From contig LSRY02000008.1 in NCBI GenBank assembly GCA_001643675.2, forward strand, positions 1,375,501 to 1,439,500: a stretch of DNA of 64,000 bases. Reading direction: 5' to 3'. Below are positions 1-9,758 of the stretch, in pieces. This DNA is from Monocercomonoides exilis. Taxonomy: Eukaryota; Preaxostyla; Oxymonadida; Polymastigidae. Made by a program: the position numbers and the translations under genes. Position 1 is the first letter of the stretch, and every line of letters starts with the position of its first letter. A model generated the notes under the pieces. That model saw only the letters and a list, made by a program, of their open reading frames with translations, did not search any database and had not been told where the DNA came from.

Positions 1-2446
1 GAGTGCTTTTTTTTAAATCATGACTGGATGGTTTAAGATGCGTGAATAAGTATGCCCAACATTTTTCAAAAACAAAAGTGGATTAATATTTTGCATACAA
101 ATACCAAAAAAATGCATTTAGTCGTAGCTATTGTTTGTAATAGGAAAAAGCTTTTTTACATATATTTTTATAGATTTTTCATCATTTTTTTCATTCTTAT
201 ATTTATTACAAAAACATTATTAGCAACAGAAAAAAATAAATATATTTTTTCTGTGCAAAATTTGAAAAGAACATCAGGTCGAAAAAATATATTTTTGTGA
301 TTGCTTATGCAGAATCATTTTTTTTCCTTGTTATTGTGAATAAAATCTTTCATTCATGTGAGTTATTATCTGTGGAAACTCCAGTGTATGAACTTAAAGA
401 TACTGTTTGCCAAAACGAAATCCATATTCCGTTGAAAAGCTGAATCTTCCTTTTCGGATTATTTTTACACACATACATATTAACAAGTGTGTATACATAT
501 GGACAATTCTTTTTGAATTCATGATAATTTTTAATCTTTTTTTTTCTTTTCTTTTTCTTTTTTTCAATAAAAATATTTCTTTTTTTGAAAACACTTCAGA
601 AGCATTAACCAATCTTTGTGAAGAATTGTCATTAGCAAAACTTATCAATGTATATTGGGTGATAATTTTTGATGTCATGCCTTTACTGTAAAAAATTTCG
701 GTTTTAATATATATCTTGAATGGTGATAAATGAACACTGAAAATTGATAATACCTTTTCAAGATAATTATGTCATGAACTTATCTCAAATAATGGCTTTT
801 GCAACAATTATTTTATGTTCGAAATTTGATAAAAAACTTTTTGTTATTGGCAAAAAAACATTTTTTCAAATCAACACTCCGAAAAAAGTTATGATTTCAA
901 AACAAAAAAGTCGCACAATATAACTTTTCAATAACGTTTCAGATGTGTAATGAAAATCAGATTTGATAAAACTTCTTTCGAATTTGAATTGGACTTGATT
1001 CAAATGGTATTTTTTCAGAAATTATCTTTGGAAACAAATGTTTGTCATTATGATTTCATTTTTTTCATTCAAATCATAATTGTTCAGCAATCATGGAATA
1101 TGTCAAATATGTCTTGATTTCTCAAAAATTCTATCATTATTTATCAAATATGTAATGTTTGTTTTATTATCAATTATTAAACAATCACATTCGTTTGTCA
1201 TATTTCAATTTCAGATCTCAGAGTTTCATAGAAAAGGAAATGAATCATTAATGATGTTTGTTTATGTTCAAACAGGAAAAAGATACTATTATAAAATTTC
1301 TGTTGAATAATGACAGAATTTTTGAGAAATCAAGACATATTTGACATATTCCATGATTGCTGAACAATTATGATTTGAATGAAAAAAATGAAATCATAAT
1401 GACAAACATTTGTTTCCAAAGATAATTTCTGAAAAAATACCATTTGAATCAAGTCCAATTCAAATTCGAAAGAAGTTTTATCAAATCTGATTTTCATTAC
1501 ACATCTGAAACGTTATTGAAAAGTTATATTGTGCGACTTTTTTGTTTTGAAATCATAACTTTTTTCGGAGTGTTGATTTGAAAAAATGTTTTTTTGCCAA
1601 TAACAAAAAGTTTTTTATCAAATTTCGAACATAAAATAATTGTTGCAAAAGCCATTATTTGAGATAAGTTCATGACATAATTATCTTGAAAAGGTATTAT
1701 CAATTTTCAGTGTTCATTTATCACCATTCAAGATATATATTAAAACCGAAATTTTTTACAGTAAAGGCATGACATCAAAAATTATCACCCAATATACATT
1801 GATAAGTTTTGCTAATGACAATTCTTCACAAAGATTGGTTAATGCTTCTGAAGTGTTTTCAAAAAAAGAAATATTTTTATTGAAAAAAAGAAAAAGAAAA
1901 GAAAAAAAAAGATTAAAAATTATCATGAATTCAAAAAGAATTGTCCATATGTATACACACTTGTTAATATGTATGTGTGTAAAAATAATCCGAAAAGGAA
2001 GATTCAGCTTTTCAACGGAATATGGATTTCGTTTTGGCAAACAGTATCTTTAAGTTCATACACTGGAGTTTCCACAGATAATAACTCACATGAATGAAAG
2101 ATTTTATTCACAATAACAAGGAAAAAAAATGATTCTGCATAAGCAATCACAAAAATATATTTTTTCGACCTGATGTTCTTTTCAAATTTTGCACAGAAAA
2201 AATATATTTATTTTTTTCTGTTGCTAATAATGTTTTTGTAATAAATATAAGAATGAAAAAAATGATGAAAAATCTATAAAAATATATGTAAAAAAGCTTT
2301 TTCCTATTACAAACAATAGCTACGACTAAATGCATTTTTTTGGTATTTGTATGCAAAATATTAATCCACTTTTGTTTTTGAAAAATGTTGGGCATACTTA
2401 TTCACGCATCTTAAACCATCCAGTCATGATTTAAAAAAAAGCACTC
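1..2446. repeat. Palindrome P1 (heart between truncated mirror genes)
   Basis: Bases 1-1141 are the reverse complement of 1306-2446 (paired positions add up to 2447), with one mismatch seen near the centre (1132 against 1315). The 164-bp spacer 1142-1305 is unique. The sequence is very AT-rich. Open frames inside it (for example 52-300 and 407-691, with mirrors) occur on both strands and look fortuitous. The right arm runs into the 3' end of the beta-helix gene at 2424-3857. The first bases of the window are the mirror of that same gene end, so the palindrome almost certainly continues to the left of the window. Confidence 0.93.
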
Positions 2447-3857
2447 CTGTTCCAATCGCGCTCTTCTCTTTGCTCGTCCCAATGATTGAAACCTTCTTTG
2501 ACCCAATCTCAATTGTTGTTGTCTCGCTTTGATGATTTCCATCCAGCAGCGTGATTGTCAAGCTAATCTGCACCTCACACATCTCAAACGCCTTCTTCAC
2601 CGTTTTGCACGGATTTGATTCATTTGATCCGCAAAGTGGAGATGCATCATTTCCATTCATTGAAACATATATCGTCTTGTCCTTCAGCCAATCCTTTTTT
2701 TCTGTGTGCTGAAATTTCCAACTCCCTGAATTCGATAAATCATATCCATAACATACTCTTTGGTCATCTGTGTTTGTTGTGTAACATTCATGGAACGGGT
2801 TATTTTGAGATAAATATAAATTGTTATTATCGTAATATATCATATCATGCCCATATGGAGTGGCTGCAGAGCATTTGCATTCGTGAAAAAACAAAAAATA
2901 ACAATAAAATTTATCATTCGGTGCTGTTGCTCGATTTGGATGTAAACACAATCCTCCACCTTCTTGCCGTGCAGAACATGAAAAAAACTGAATGCTCCTC
3001 ATTTTGAATTGCGTTGCAGGAACAGTAGCACAACGCATGCCCCCACCTTGCGAATTTGTGACTGAGCATGAAGTGAAACTGCAGTCAAACACACACGCAC
3101 TTTCCCCTTCTCCATTTTCTGTTCCAATGCAATCTGTTCCTGAAACCTGAAAATTATCAAGATAAAGTCCTCCTCCCCAGCCATAAGAAGAACATTTCTG
3201 AAACTCACATCCGCTGATCCGAACACATGATGAAATTAATACAACATACAATCCCCCTCCAGCATTGTTTTGAGCATTGCAAGCGTTGAATAAATTGTTT
3301 GTTATATCAACTGACTTGATTGAACGGCACATGATTCCGCCTCCGCCATAATATGCATAGCAATCATTGAATGAACAATGCGAAACTGTCAGTTCTCCTG
3401 AATTGAGGTTATACATCCGAATTGCTCCACCATTGGAAGCTTCATTGGCATAATCATCTTTGCTTCCAGTCGTCTTCGATTCACTCCACTCGCACCAAGT
3501 GAATGAGTTTGCTCCATTCACTGTAATGTTCTGTCTCCCTGGAGCCAGCCTATTAGTTTCAGTTCCAATGCATTCAACATTCCTTGTTCGACAACACCCA
3601 ATAAACGAGGTGTTTGAAACAGATAAGGAAGCCAAAGGATTGTTGAGGGAATGAACAATTCCGCCATCATACACATCACAGACCGATGAAAATGAGCAAC
3701 TGCTCATAAAACTTGATGTTTGGGTTGATGTAGTTGTTGAAGACGAACATGCATCATTTGCTGTTGAGATGTTGAAAAAAGTGAGTCTGGAGAGGGATTT
3801 AAGGGGTGTAGAGGGCGGCGATAAAAAATTGGCAAAAAGAAGAGAAATGAAATTCAT
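2424..3857 (-). CDS. Pmp-like parallel beta-helix protein, array member facing P1
   Basis: This 477-aa frame shows the family pattern: an N-terminal FFNISTAN-DAC segment, then MSSCSFSSVCDVYDGGIV, then repeated rungs of about 22-25 residues with Cys pairs and GGG/GGA turns (SNGGAIRMY, YGGGGIMC, NAGGGLYV, WGGGLYLDNFQ). After these come a CVFDCSFTSC rung, an FKMRSIQFFSCSA rung, and a type-A C-terminal cassette (DWLKDKTIYVS... LCGSNESNPCKTVKKAFEMCE). GGA-I and Cys-rich rungs resemble chlamydial/trichomonad Pmp beta-helices, which are surface or secreted proteins; the cellular role here is inferred. The frame ends abruptly after AIGTG at the edge of P1, where paralogues continue with ALSS, so it is 3'-truncated by the palindrome heart. 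No clear signal peptide is seen. The start is uncertain because similarity to paralogues fades upstream. Confidence 0.8.
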   Translation of the reverse strand: MNFISLLFANFLSPPSTPLKSLSRLTFFNISTANDACSSSTTTSTQTSSFMSSCSFSSVCDVYDGGIVHSLNNPLASLSVSNTSFIGCCRTRNVECIGTETNRLAPGRQNITVNGANSFTWCEWSESKTTGSKDDYANEASNGGAIRMYNLNSGELTVSHCSFNDCYAYYGGGGIMCRSIKSVDITNNLFNACNAQNNAGGGLYVVLISSCVRISGCEFQKCSSYGWGGGLYLDNFQVSGTDCIGTENGEGESACVFDCSFTSCSVTNSQGGGMRCATVPATQFKMRSIQFFSCSARQEGGGLCLHPNRATAPNDKFYCYFLFFHECKCSAATPYGHDMIYYDNNNLYLSQNNPFHECYTTNTDDQRVCYGYDLSNSGSWKFQHTEKKDWLKDKTIYVSMNGNDASPLCGSNESNPCKTVKKAFEMCEVQISLTITLLDGNHQSETTTIEIGSKKVSIIGTSKEKSAIGTGVLFFKS

Positions 3858-4160
3858 TCACAGAATTTCTTCCTTTTCCTTCTCCCCCTTCCCCATGCCT
3901 CTTAGCGCCATGCCAAAAAATATCCCATTGAGCTTGAGTTCCTCTTTTCTGCCTCTTCTGCTGCTGCTTCCGAAAAGATTTTTGTAAATAAAAATTCCAC
4001 AAAAATTTCTTTCCTCATTCTCTTCAGTTTTTTCCGTCTCGCTCATTCTGCCAAACACTCTTCGGTTGCTGATTTCTCCCAATTTCTTCCAGGAATGCCC
4101 AGAAAAAAACAGTGCTTCCACATCCCGTATTTCATGCTCCCCCAGCGCTTTTGACAACAC
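3858..4160 (-). other. Conserved 5' leader of the beta-helix gene
   Basis: This stretch directly upstream of the gene at 2424-3857 is open for 100 codons and has a diverged but clearly related counterpart at 38338-38538 (+), upstream of the P3 gene, with its mirror near 45465-45660. Shared residues include GRMSE-EKTEEN, NLFGSSSRR, RKEELKLNGIFF and MALRGMGK. It runs into the beta-helix frame with a frame change. In the gene at 51113-52843 the equivalent leader is in frame with the helix part. It may be a first exon, a 5' UTR of coding origin, or a decayed N-terminus. Confidence 0.4.
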
Positions 4161-4199
4161 CTGATCGCATCACACATCAATCAAATCAAAAAATACAAA

Positions 4200-6023
4200 T
4201 ACAAATACAAATAAAAAATGGAACATGAAGAATATGAACAAACAAGAATAAAATACCTCCATAATTCTTCATTTCCCTTCACTCCCCTCGTCCCCTGTTT
4301 GCATCTCTCCAAATACCTCTCACCCCAGCATCATCCACTCAAATGCCACACCACACCACGCCTTCGCCTTTCAAACGCAATTCCAAAAATAAAGAAAAAA
4401 TAAAATGTTGTTCTCGCCCGCTCTTCCATTGCCCATCCAACCTCACTCTCACCATTCTTCTCTTCTCATCTTCCTCCATCCAACCCTCAATCCAAAAAAT
4501 ATGAAATATTTCTCTTCCTCCTCTCATTCTTCAAGCAAAGCTAAAAAAACAATCTGCGCTCCTCAGACAACATGTGATGGCTTTCCGCGCATCTTTCCGC
4601 AATTCACTCAATATCTTCAATAAAAAAAAAAAATAATCATAAAATTTAATATAAAAAATATATATAAATTCTCATGAAACAAATCACCAAACCTGTCTCC
4701 TCTTTCATCATGAAAGGCTCACAAAGCAATCGCACAGTCCCTTTCCTGTGCTGCCTCGACTGCCCAGATGAGCATGACTGCATCCCCAAACATCCTGTCC
4801 CGACCTCTCATCCCCGTCTCCTTGATTTCCATATCCTCTTCCATTCTCATATTGTTCATGTTAGCTATCGTCGATGCGTGCCTTCCAACACACACACCCA
4901 CCTCGATCCTCTTCAATCATCCACACCCGTCAGCTGCCAAAAATACAACATCCAACTCGCTTTTGTCACCCCCTTTAAAATAAAAAATATGTGTGTGAAA
5001 ATCCCAGCTGCAATGTGTTCTTCCATCAGTCAGGCACTCTGCTCCACACTCTTTATCCCCCTCCCCTTTCCTGCTCCTTCTCACAATCATTGTTTCCCAC
5101 TTTCGCCTTTCTTTTCCAAAAAACGAACTGCTGAAAAATCATCTCATCAAACACAGCTGCTGCAAGCACCTTTTTCTCTTGTGGGCGTCCGCTCCTCTGA
5201 TCAGCCACAAGCCGAACCCTGCTCCCCACAAACAATCTCGCTTATCAATCAAACACTGCCAAACACATGAAATTCAGAAAATGAACAAATATCCCCCAAA
5301 ACAAGTTTAATTTTTGTTTTCACACACCCCTCTCAACCTCGTCCCTTTTCACTCAGCCATTGCCAAGAAAAAAAATATCAAAATGATTTATTGGTTTGAG
5401 TCTTTTTTGTAATGGATTCAATGATCATCAGATTCGAAAAAACGGAATATTCCATTCACAGAATGAGAAATCCGTGAGTGAACATTGCCTGTAGAGCTAG
5501 AAATATTATTTCCTGTGGAGATAACAAGAAACGAGGCAATGCAATATTTTTGAAATTCTGTCTGATGATTTTTGTCAATTGGATGGTCAAGGGGAATGCA
5601 ACAATTTCATCAATCACACAAAAAGACATAATGTATGTATTTTATATTGTTCTATATGTTGTGAAGATATTTCCATCTGTATCCTCTCCAAAGTGCAGGA
5701 ATGTGAGTTATTGTTGAAATGGCCAATCTCCGCTTTGTGGAGCAATGCGATGAGAACGGAGCAGATTATTGTATAGCCATTGGGAAATAAATGAAGTTAC
5801 GGAAGATACATGATTTTTATTTGGTGCAGGAGGTGAAAACAAATTCTACTGATGTTTTGTTGAATGAAGACAAAAAGTGGATGGAATTCTGTGAAGGACA
5901 AAATCTGCACAAAATTATATAGCATTTTGGAGCATAAGGCAAGGGAGAAGCTTTTTTGGCAAGGAAAGTGGCTGGCAATATCGAGGGAAGGATATTAATC
6001 ACATAAAAAAGGCAAGAATTCAA
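4200..6023. other. Conserved module of unknown function, copy 1
   Basis: This region is related to 36651-38200 (inverted) and to 45800-47640 (same orientation). The best conserved open stretches read on the minus strand: 5053-5235 (starts MFVGSRVRLVADQRS) and 4719-4916 (contains RMFGDAV-LIWAVE-AQER). They match plus-strand frames at 37140-37370 and 37465-37656. The plus strand is also open (4674-5270), so the coding strand is not settled. AT-rich linkers separate the blocks. The part at 5,280-6,023 matches 46,870-47,640. The relation ends abruptly near 6,023. No known family was recognised. Confidence 0.5.
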
Positions 6024-6097
6024 CGAAAAAAGGAGAACCCCAAAATATCGGTTTTATTTATAAGGTTTTCCTGTTTCTCGGACTGTGCCAGGCAGAC

Positions 6098-6271
6098 ATG
6101 GAAGGCTGCGAAATTCTATTTGTGATTCCGCTTTTGCTTCAAAAGAGTGGAGAAACGCCAACTACGAGACATCCAATTGTCGAATATTTGTTGGCAGTTG
6201 AACAACATTCAGGCCAGCCGCTTTTGGATTTCATTCTTCGAAGGGACAGCCATTTTGAGCAAGCAATGTGA
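6098..6271 (+). CDS. Short coding-like relic, unknown
   Basis: A 57-codon frame starts MEGCEILFVIPLLLQKSG and ends FEQAM before TGA. The frame is also open upstream through VFLFLGLCQAD. Its composition is protein-like rather than low-complexity, unlike its surroundings. The alternative frame 6147-6461 (104 codons) is open across and beyond its end, so a single frameshift could join the two. It sits just outside the block shared with 46.9-47.6 kb. It could be a relic of an older gene. No function can be assigned. Confidence 0.25.
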   Translation: MEGCEILFVIPLLLQKSGETPTTRHPIVEYLLAVEQHSGQPLLDFILRRDSHFEQAM

Positions 6272-6975
6272 TTATCATTCGAAGTTTGCTTTCTTCGACG
6301 CCACAGCCAATGAAAGAGAATATGATGGTTTTTGTTTTCATCGTTTGTTTTTCAACAAAGCTGTTGTTTCGCTCAGCTTCTATGTTTGTGCATGGTCCAT
6401 TGAATTTTGTGCGTTGAGTATCAGAGAATGCATTTCAGAAGCATTGTCATCTGCATCGTGAGCATCGATGAATGAATGCCAACCTTTCCATCCATCTTCC
6501 TCTTCGCTGTTGAAGCACAGCCAACTCATTCTCTTCGTTTTCATCAGGGTTTATCTTCCTCATCCGCGATCTCGTTGGCATTTGATGCCTTCCAATCACG
6601 CAGGCCGAAGAGCGATGTCCTTCAAGCACAGAAAGATGAGCATCCCTTCCTTCCTCTGCAGCCCCTTTTCGTCTGCTTCAATCTGCCGATCGTTGTCGTC
6701 TATTTCTTCTTCCCCTTTTTCTTCTGTGAAGCGAGCTTGGCCAAAAGCACAAAGTGTGGCCATTCAAGCCACAAGTACCCAAAGTCTGCAAACGGTAATT
6801 TTTTTTTTTTTCGCTGGAGATTATCTTCTATCTTCTTTATTTTTTTTTTTATTTCAAGATTTTGAAGGATGGAAAAAGCGACGCAAAAAAACATTTATTT
6901 TCTTTGTTTGTTCATTTGTTGAAGGAAGGAGCAGGAAGGCGGAGGGAAAGGGACAGGGCAGGATGGAGAGAAGAA

Positions 6976-7007
<32 letters not shown>

Positions 7008-7390
7008 GGATAATAAAAAGAAAAAGAAAAAGATTGAATGAAAGTGAATGGATAGGAATGGTACTTGGGATGGGCCTGTAGGATTTGGTCGAATGGGTTG
7101 AAGCGATGCAGATGCGGAAGGGATGCACAGAGGGTGGATGGTGTGTCATTCTGCTTTGTCTGAATTATTTCTTTGTTTTGAAATTAGTTTTGGAATTTGT
7201 TTTTAATCATATAACTATATTCAATATTTATTTATTATTTAAATATATTTTGATTTTTCTATTTTTCAATTCAACTTCCGCGTTTCTTTTCCTCATTCTT
7301 CTTCTCCTTTTTTTTAAAATCAACTTCGATTGCCTCTGTTTTATATTTGCATATCTGACAAATGAATATTCTTTATTCTTTTCGATTTCA
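6272..7390. other. Unique low-complexity interval between the conserved module and P2
   Basis: No gene is supported here. The interval holds long T and TTC/GAA runs (GAAGAA-rich at about 6970-7012) and overlapping open frames on both strands at 6447-7013 that owe their length to biased composition. A stretch near 6795-6860 (GTAATTT, T-rich, ending TTTCAAG) has the look of a short intron, but no flanking exon could be defended. Confidence 0.4.
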
Positions 7391-7417
7391 TGACATTCTA
7401 TAATATCAGCTCCCTGT

Positions 7418-7582
7418 TTCTTCTTCCTCTTCCTCCTCTTCTTCCTCTTCCTCTTCCTCTTCCTCTTCCTCTTCCTCTTCCTCTTCCTCTTCCTCTTCCT
7501 CTTCCTCTTCCTCTTCCTCTTCCTCTTCCTCTTCCTCTTCCTCTTCCTCTTCCTCTTCCTCTTCTTCTTCTTCCTCTTCTTC
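7418..7582. repeat. (CTTCCT)n hexanucleotide microsatellite
   Basis: More than 120 bp of nearly pure CTTCCT repeat is flanked by CTT-rich sequence. It makes long artificial Pro-Leu and Lys-Arg open frames on the two strands. The mirrored position in the right arm of P2 (about 35640-35684) carries a much shorter GAA tract instead. Confidence 0.9.
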
Positions 7583-7732
7583 TGTTTATTCATCATCATC
7601 TTCTTTTTATTCAAATATGTCTGCATCGTGTCACGCAGTTTCTCCTTCTTTGACATCATCATCAACATCATCTGATTGGAATTCTTCATATTTCGTATTT
7701 TGATCAGAGAAAATAAGAGAAAATGAAAGAAA

Positions 7733-7942
7733 ATGAAAGAAAAAGGAAGAAATTTATTTGCACAAAGAGGAATCCAGAAATCAAAAGAAAATGAGAAGAA
7801 GAGGAAGAAGAGGAAGAAGAGGAAGAAGAGGAAGAAGAAAAGGAAGATAAATTCAATCGAGGAGTTTTTGAAGGATGAGAACAAAAGCAATGAACGAACT
7901 GAAGAGCATTTACAGTTGATTCAGAAGAGATGCAATCAATGA
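7733..7942 (+). CDS. Lys/Glu-rich open frame with a conserved C-terminus
   Basis: This 69-codon frame is low-complexity (Lys/Arg-rich) in the middle but ends in a normal-looking tail, EEFLKDENKSNERTEEHLQL followed by IQKR, before TGA. The mirrored arm at 35240-35338 (-) keeps the same tail in frame with the same stop position. The changes between them are one silent Leu change and a few substitutions (N to D, C to R, Q to K). That suggests a genuine 3' end of a small charged-protein gene whose repeat-rich upstream part has changed by slippage. The function is unknown. Confidence 0.3.
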   Translation: MKEKGRNLFAQRGIQKSKENEKKRKKRKKRKKRKKKRKINSIEEFLKDENKSNERTEEHLQLIQKRCNQ

Positions 7943-7956
7943 TAGAATTTCATTTA

Positions 7957-8347
7957 TCATCATCATCATCATCATCATCATCATCTTTTTCTTCCTTTAT
8001 TTCTCCTTCTTCCTCTGCTTCAAATTCATTATCATCATCTCCCTCTCCCTCTCCCTTTCCCTCTTCTTCTCTCCCTCTTCTTCTCTCCCTCTTCTTCTCT
8101 CCCTTCTTCTCCCTTCCTCTGGCAGCATTTTCTCATCCCTCCCAAAAGCATTGAATGTGCTTGTGATGTTGTCGAAGCTCTTTTTCAACACAATTTGGTG
8201 GGAGTATTGTGGATAGGGGCTGTTAGAATATCTTCTTCTTCTTCTTCTTCTTTTTCAAATTCTTCTTCTTCTTCTTCTTCTTCTTCTTTTTCAAATTCTT
8301 CTTCTTCTTCTTCTTCTTCTTTTTCAAATTCTTCTTCTTCTTCTTCT
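7957..8347. repeat. Cluster of ATC, CCCTCTT and TTC microsatellites
   Basis: (CAT)n lies at 7957-7986 and CT-rich CCCTCTTCTTCT repeats at about 8040-8115. A TTC tract at 8231-8347 is built of about 30-42-bp units ending in TTTTTCAAA, repeated three times. The mirror region in the right arm (35147-35226) carries GAA/GAT repeats of different length and order, so these tracts evolve much faster than the flanking arm sequence. Confidence 0.85.
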
Positions 8348-8885
8348 ATGGTTTTTCTTCGGTTCATTAAGTTAATTTGGCATATGTTAATGCTGAACAG
8401 CCACAAAGCCATCAAACAATGCGAAGAAAAAAAAAGGATGATAATTCCGCGCTTCCTAATAAGGAACAGGAAAACATGAAAAAAAATTTCGTCTGTTTTT
8501 TTCATGTCGGAAAATAACATTCATTTGCACACAACTGCAATTGATATTCAGCCAAATTAATTCATCATCATCTTCTTCTTCTTTTTCTTCTTCATTTACA
8601 GCAAACACAAAATGTTTTATTTGTCCAAAGAAATTCGATGAACAGAATTACAAATCAAATGGAATGAAAGGACTTAACATTGGATGATGGTATTTGAGGA
8701 GAAGGGGGGAAAAGGCGGAGCTTGATGATGATTTTCAATGGAATGAAGAAGAGACTGTGATTTTTGAATTTGGAGAGAGGAAATGTGGCTTGGAGCAAAA
8801 AGGACGGATTGATTGGAGGGAGTGGAATGAGAAGGTGGGTTGAGAGAAAGGGAAAAGAAAGAGAGAGAAGAGAAAATTTTTTGAT

Positions 8886-8949
8886 AGAACGCAGTGAGAC
8901 AGGTTTTGCTCCGAAATAATGAGTTTGATCTTAAATTATGGGTGGTTTG
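8886..8949. repeat. DIRS inverted terminal repeat (3' end of element)
   Basis: The inner part 8915-8948 (AATAATGAGTTTGATCTTAA, continuing to GGGTGGTTT) is the inverse of 14990-15022. The outer tip 8886-8914 is not shared with the other terminal repeat but is repeated, inverted, in the internal complementary region at 9553-9587. Confidence 0.85.
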
Positions 8950-9552
8950 AGTGAAAAACTTCGCCCTCCCAAATGACGTGGAAAAAAGGGCGAGATGAAA
9001 AAACAAAACAATAGCATTAAAATTTAATAATAATAAAATAAAATAATGCATTGTCCGCTTCACTTCACCACCGACTTCGCCTTTTGCCATGGTCTCGAAG
9101 ACCAGAGGGCAGGGGGCATACCCCTCGGAGCTCCCTCCTGCAGGCTGTGCAGGGATCCGGTGAGGCGAAAATTAAAAACGGAGCAGAAAGAAAAACCACT
9201 CTCGCTTTCGCGAGGCGTGGAAAAGAAAACTGCGTGTATAATGCTCTGCCTCCCACTCTTCTGCTGCATCAGCAGAGCAACCCCAATCATCACACACTGC
9301 ATATTTAATATTCAATTCTTCTCTGTAAAAAAACAATAATAATCTTGTAAAGGAGTAAGGTTCTTCTTAACGGTTTCAATAACATTCCTGTTTATCAATA
9401 CAGGTTATGGATGCACTTGATATCTCTGGACGGATTATCTCTTTCTATCTCCTCTGTTCTCTCGCCACTTTTTTCTCGTCCTATTCTTCACCCTGTGTTT
9501 CTCTCTCTCATCTCGCACCCAGCCGCTCTGAGTCTCTCCATCCGCGTTAGTA
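8950..9552. other. Non-coding 3' region of the DIRS element
   Basis: This lies between the terminal repeat and the internal complementary region. It contains a GC-rich stretch (about 9085-9175) with several overlapping open frames on both strands, none recognisable. It is probably untranslated 3' sequence of the element's transcript. Confidence 0.5.
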
Positions 9553-9649
9553 TTATTTCGGAGCAAAACCTGTCTCACTGCGTTCTATCAATTCGCAATA
9601 GAGCGAATATCCGAACGCAAGGAGCAGGTTTGCTCCTCAATAATGAGTT
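9553..9649. repeat. DIRS internal complementary region (joined termini)
   Basis: The left half (9553-9587) is the inverse of the left outer tip 8886-8918. The right half (9593-9649) is the inverse of the right outer terminus 15017-15069. At the join 9588-9592 reads ATCAA, the same pentamer found at both element-host borders. The region thus stores the head-to-tail circle junction, as the DIRS1 replication model (template for end completion and circle formation) requires. Confidence 0.9.
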
Positions 9650-9758
9650 TTGAAAGCCCTCGTTCTCTTCTCTCCTCTGATCTTAAACCCTCTTGCCTAG
9701 CACATTGTCGTGCGGCGGATGAACAGAGGGACTGCGGATGAAGGTGCGGCCTCTATTC

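Noticed and set aside
52-2395. Open frames of 82 and 94 codons in P1
   Set aside because: They occur symmetrically on both strands of an AT-rich palindrome, have no normal protein composition and no relatives in the other hearts.
1-2446. Hairpin telomere or covalently closed chromosome end read through
   Set aside because: Four centres occur inside one window with gene arrays on both sides, and the arms are not identical. No telomere repeat is seen.
7228-7890. 220-codon minus-strand frame rich in Lys-Arg
   Set aside because: The length comes from the CTTCCT microsatellite; the mirror arm does not keep it.
8231-8347. CRISPR-like alternation of repeats and spacers
   Set aside because: It is a trinucleotide minisatellite in a eukaryotic sequence, without unique spacers of even length.
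8185-8520. Glu-rich frame on the minus strand
   Set aside because: It is a product of the TTC array. Flanking residues are not kept in frame in the right arm.
9085-9175. Structured RNA or tRNA in the GC-rich stretch of the DIRS 3' region
   Set aside because: No cloverleaf or A/B-box pattern could be recognised; local GC alone is weak evidence.
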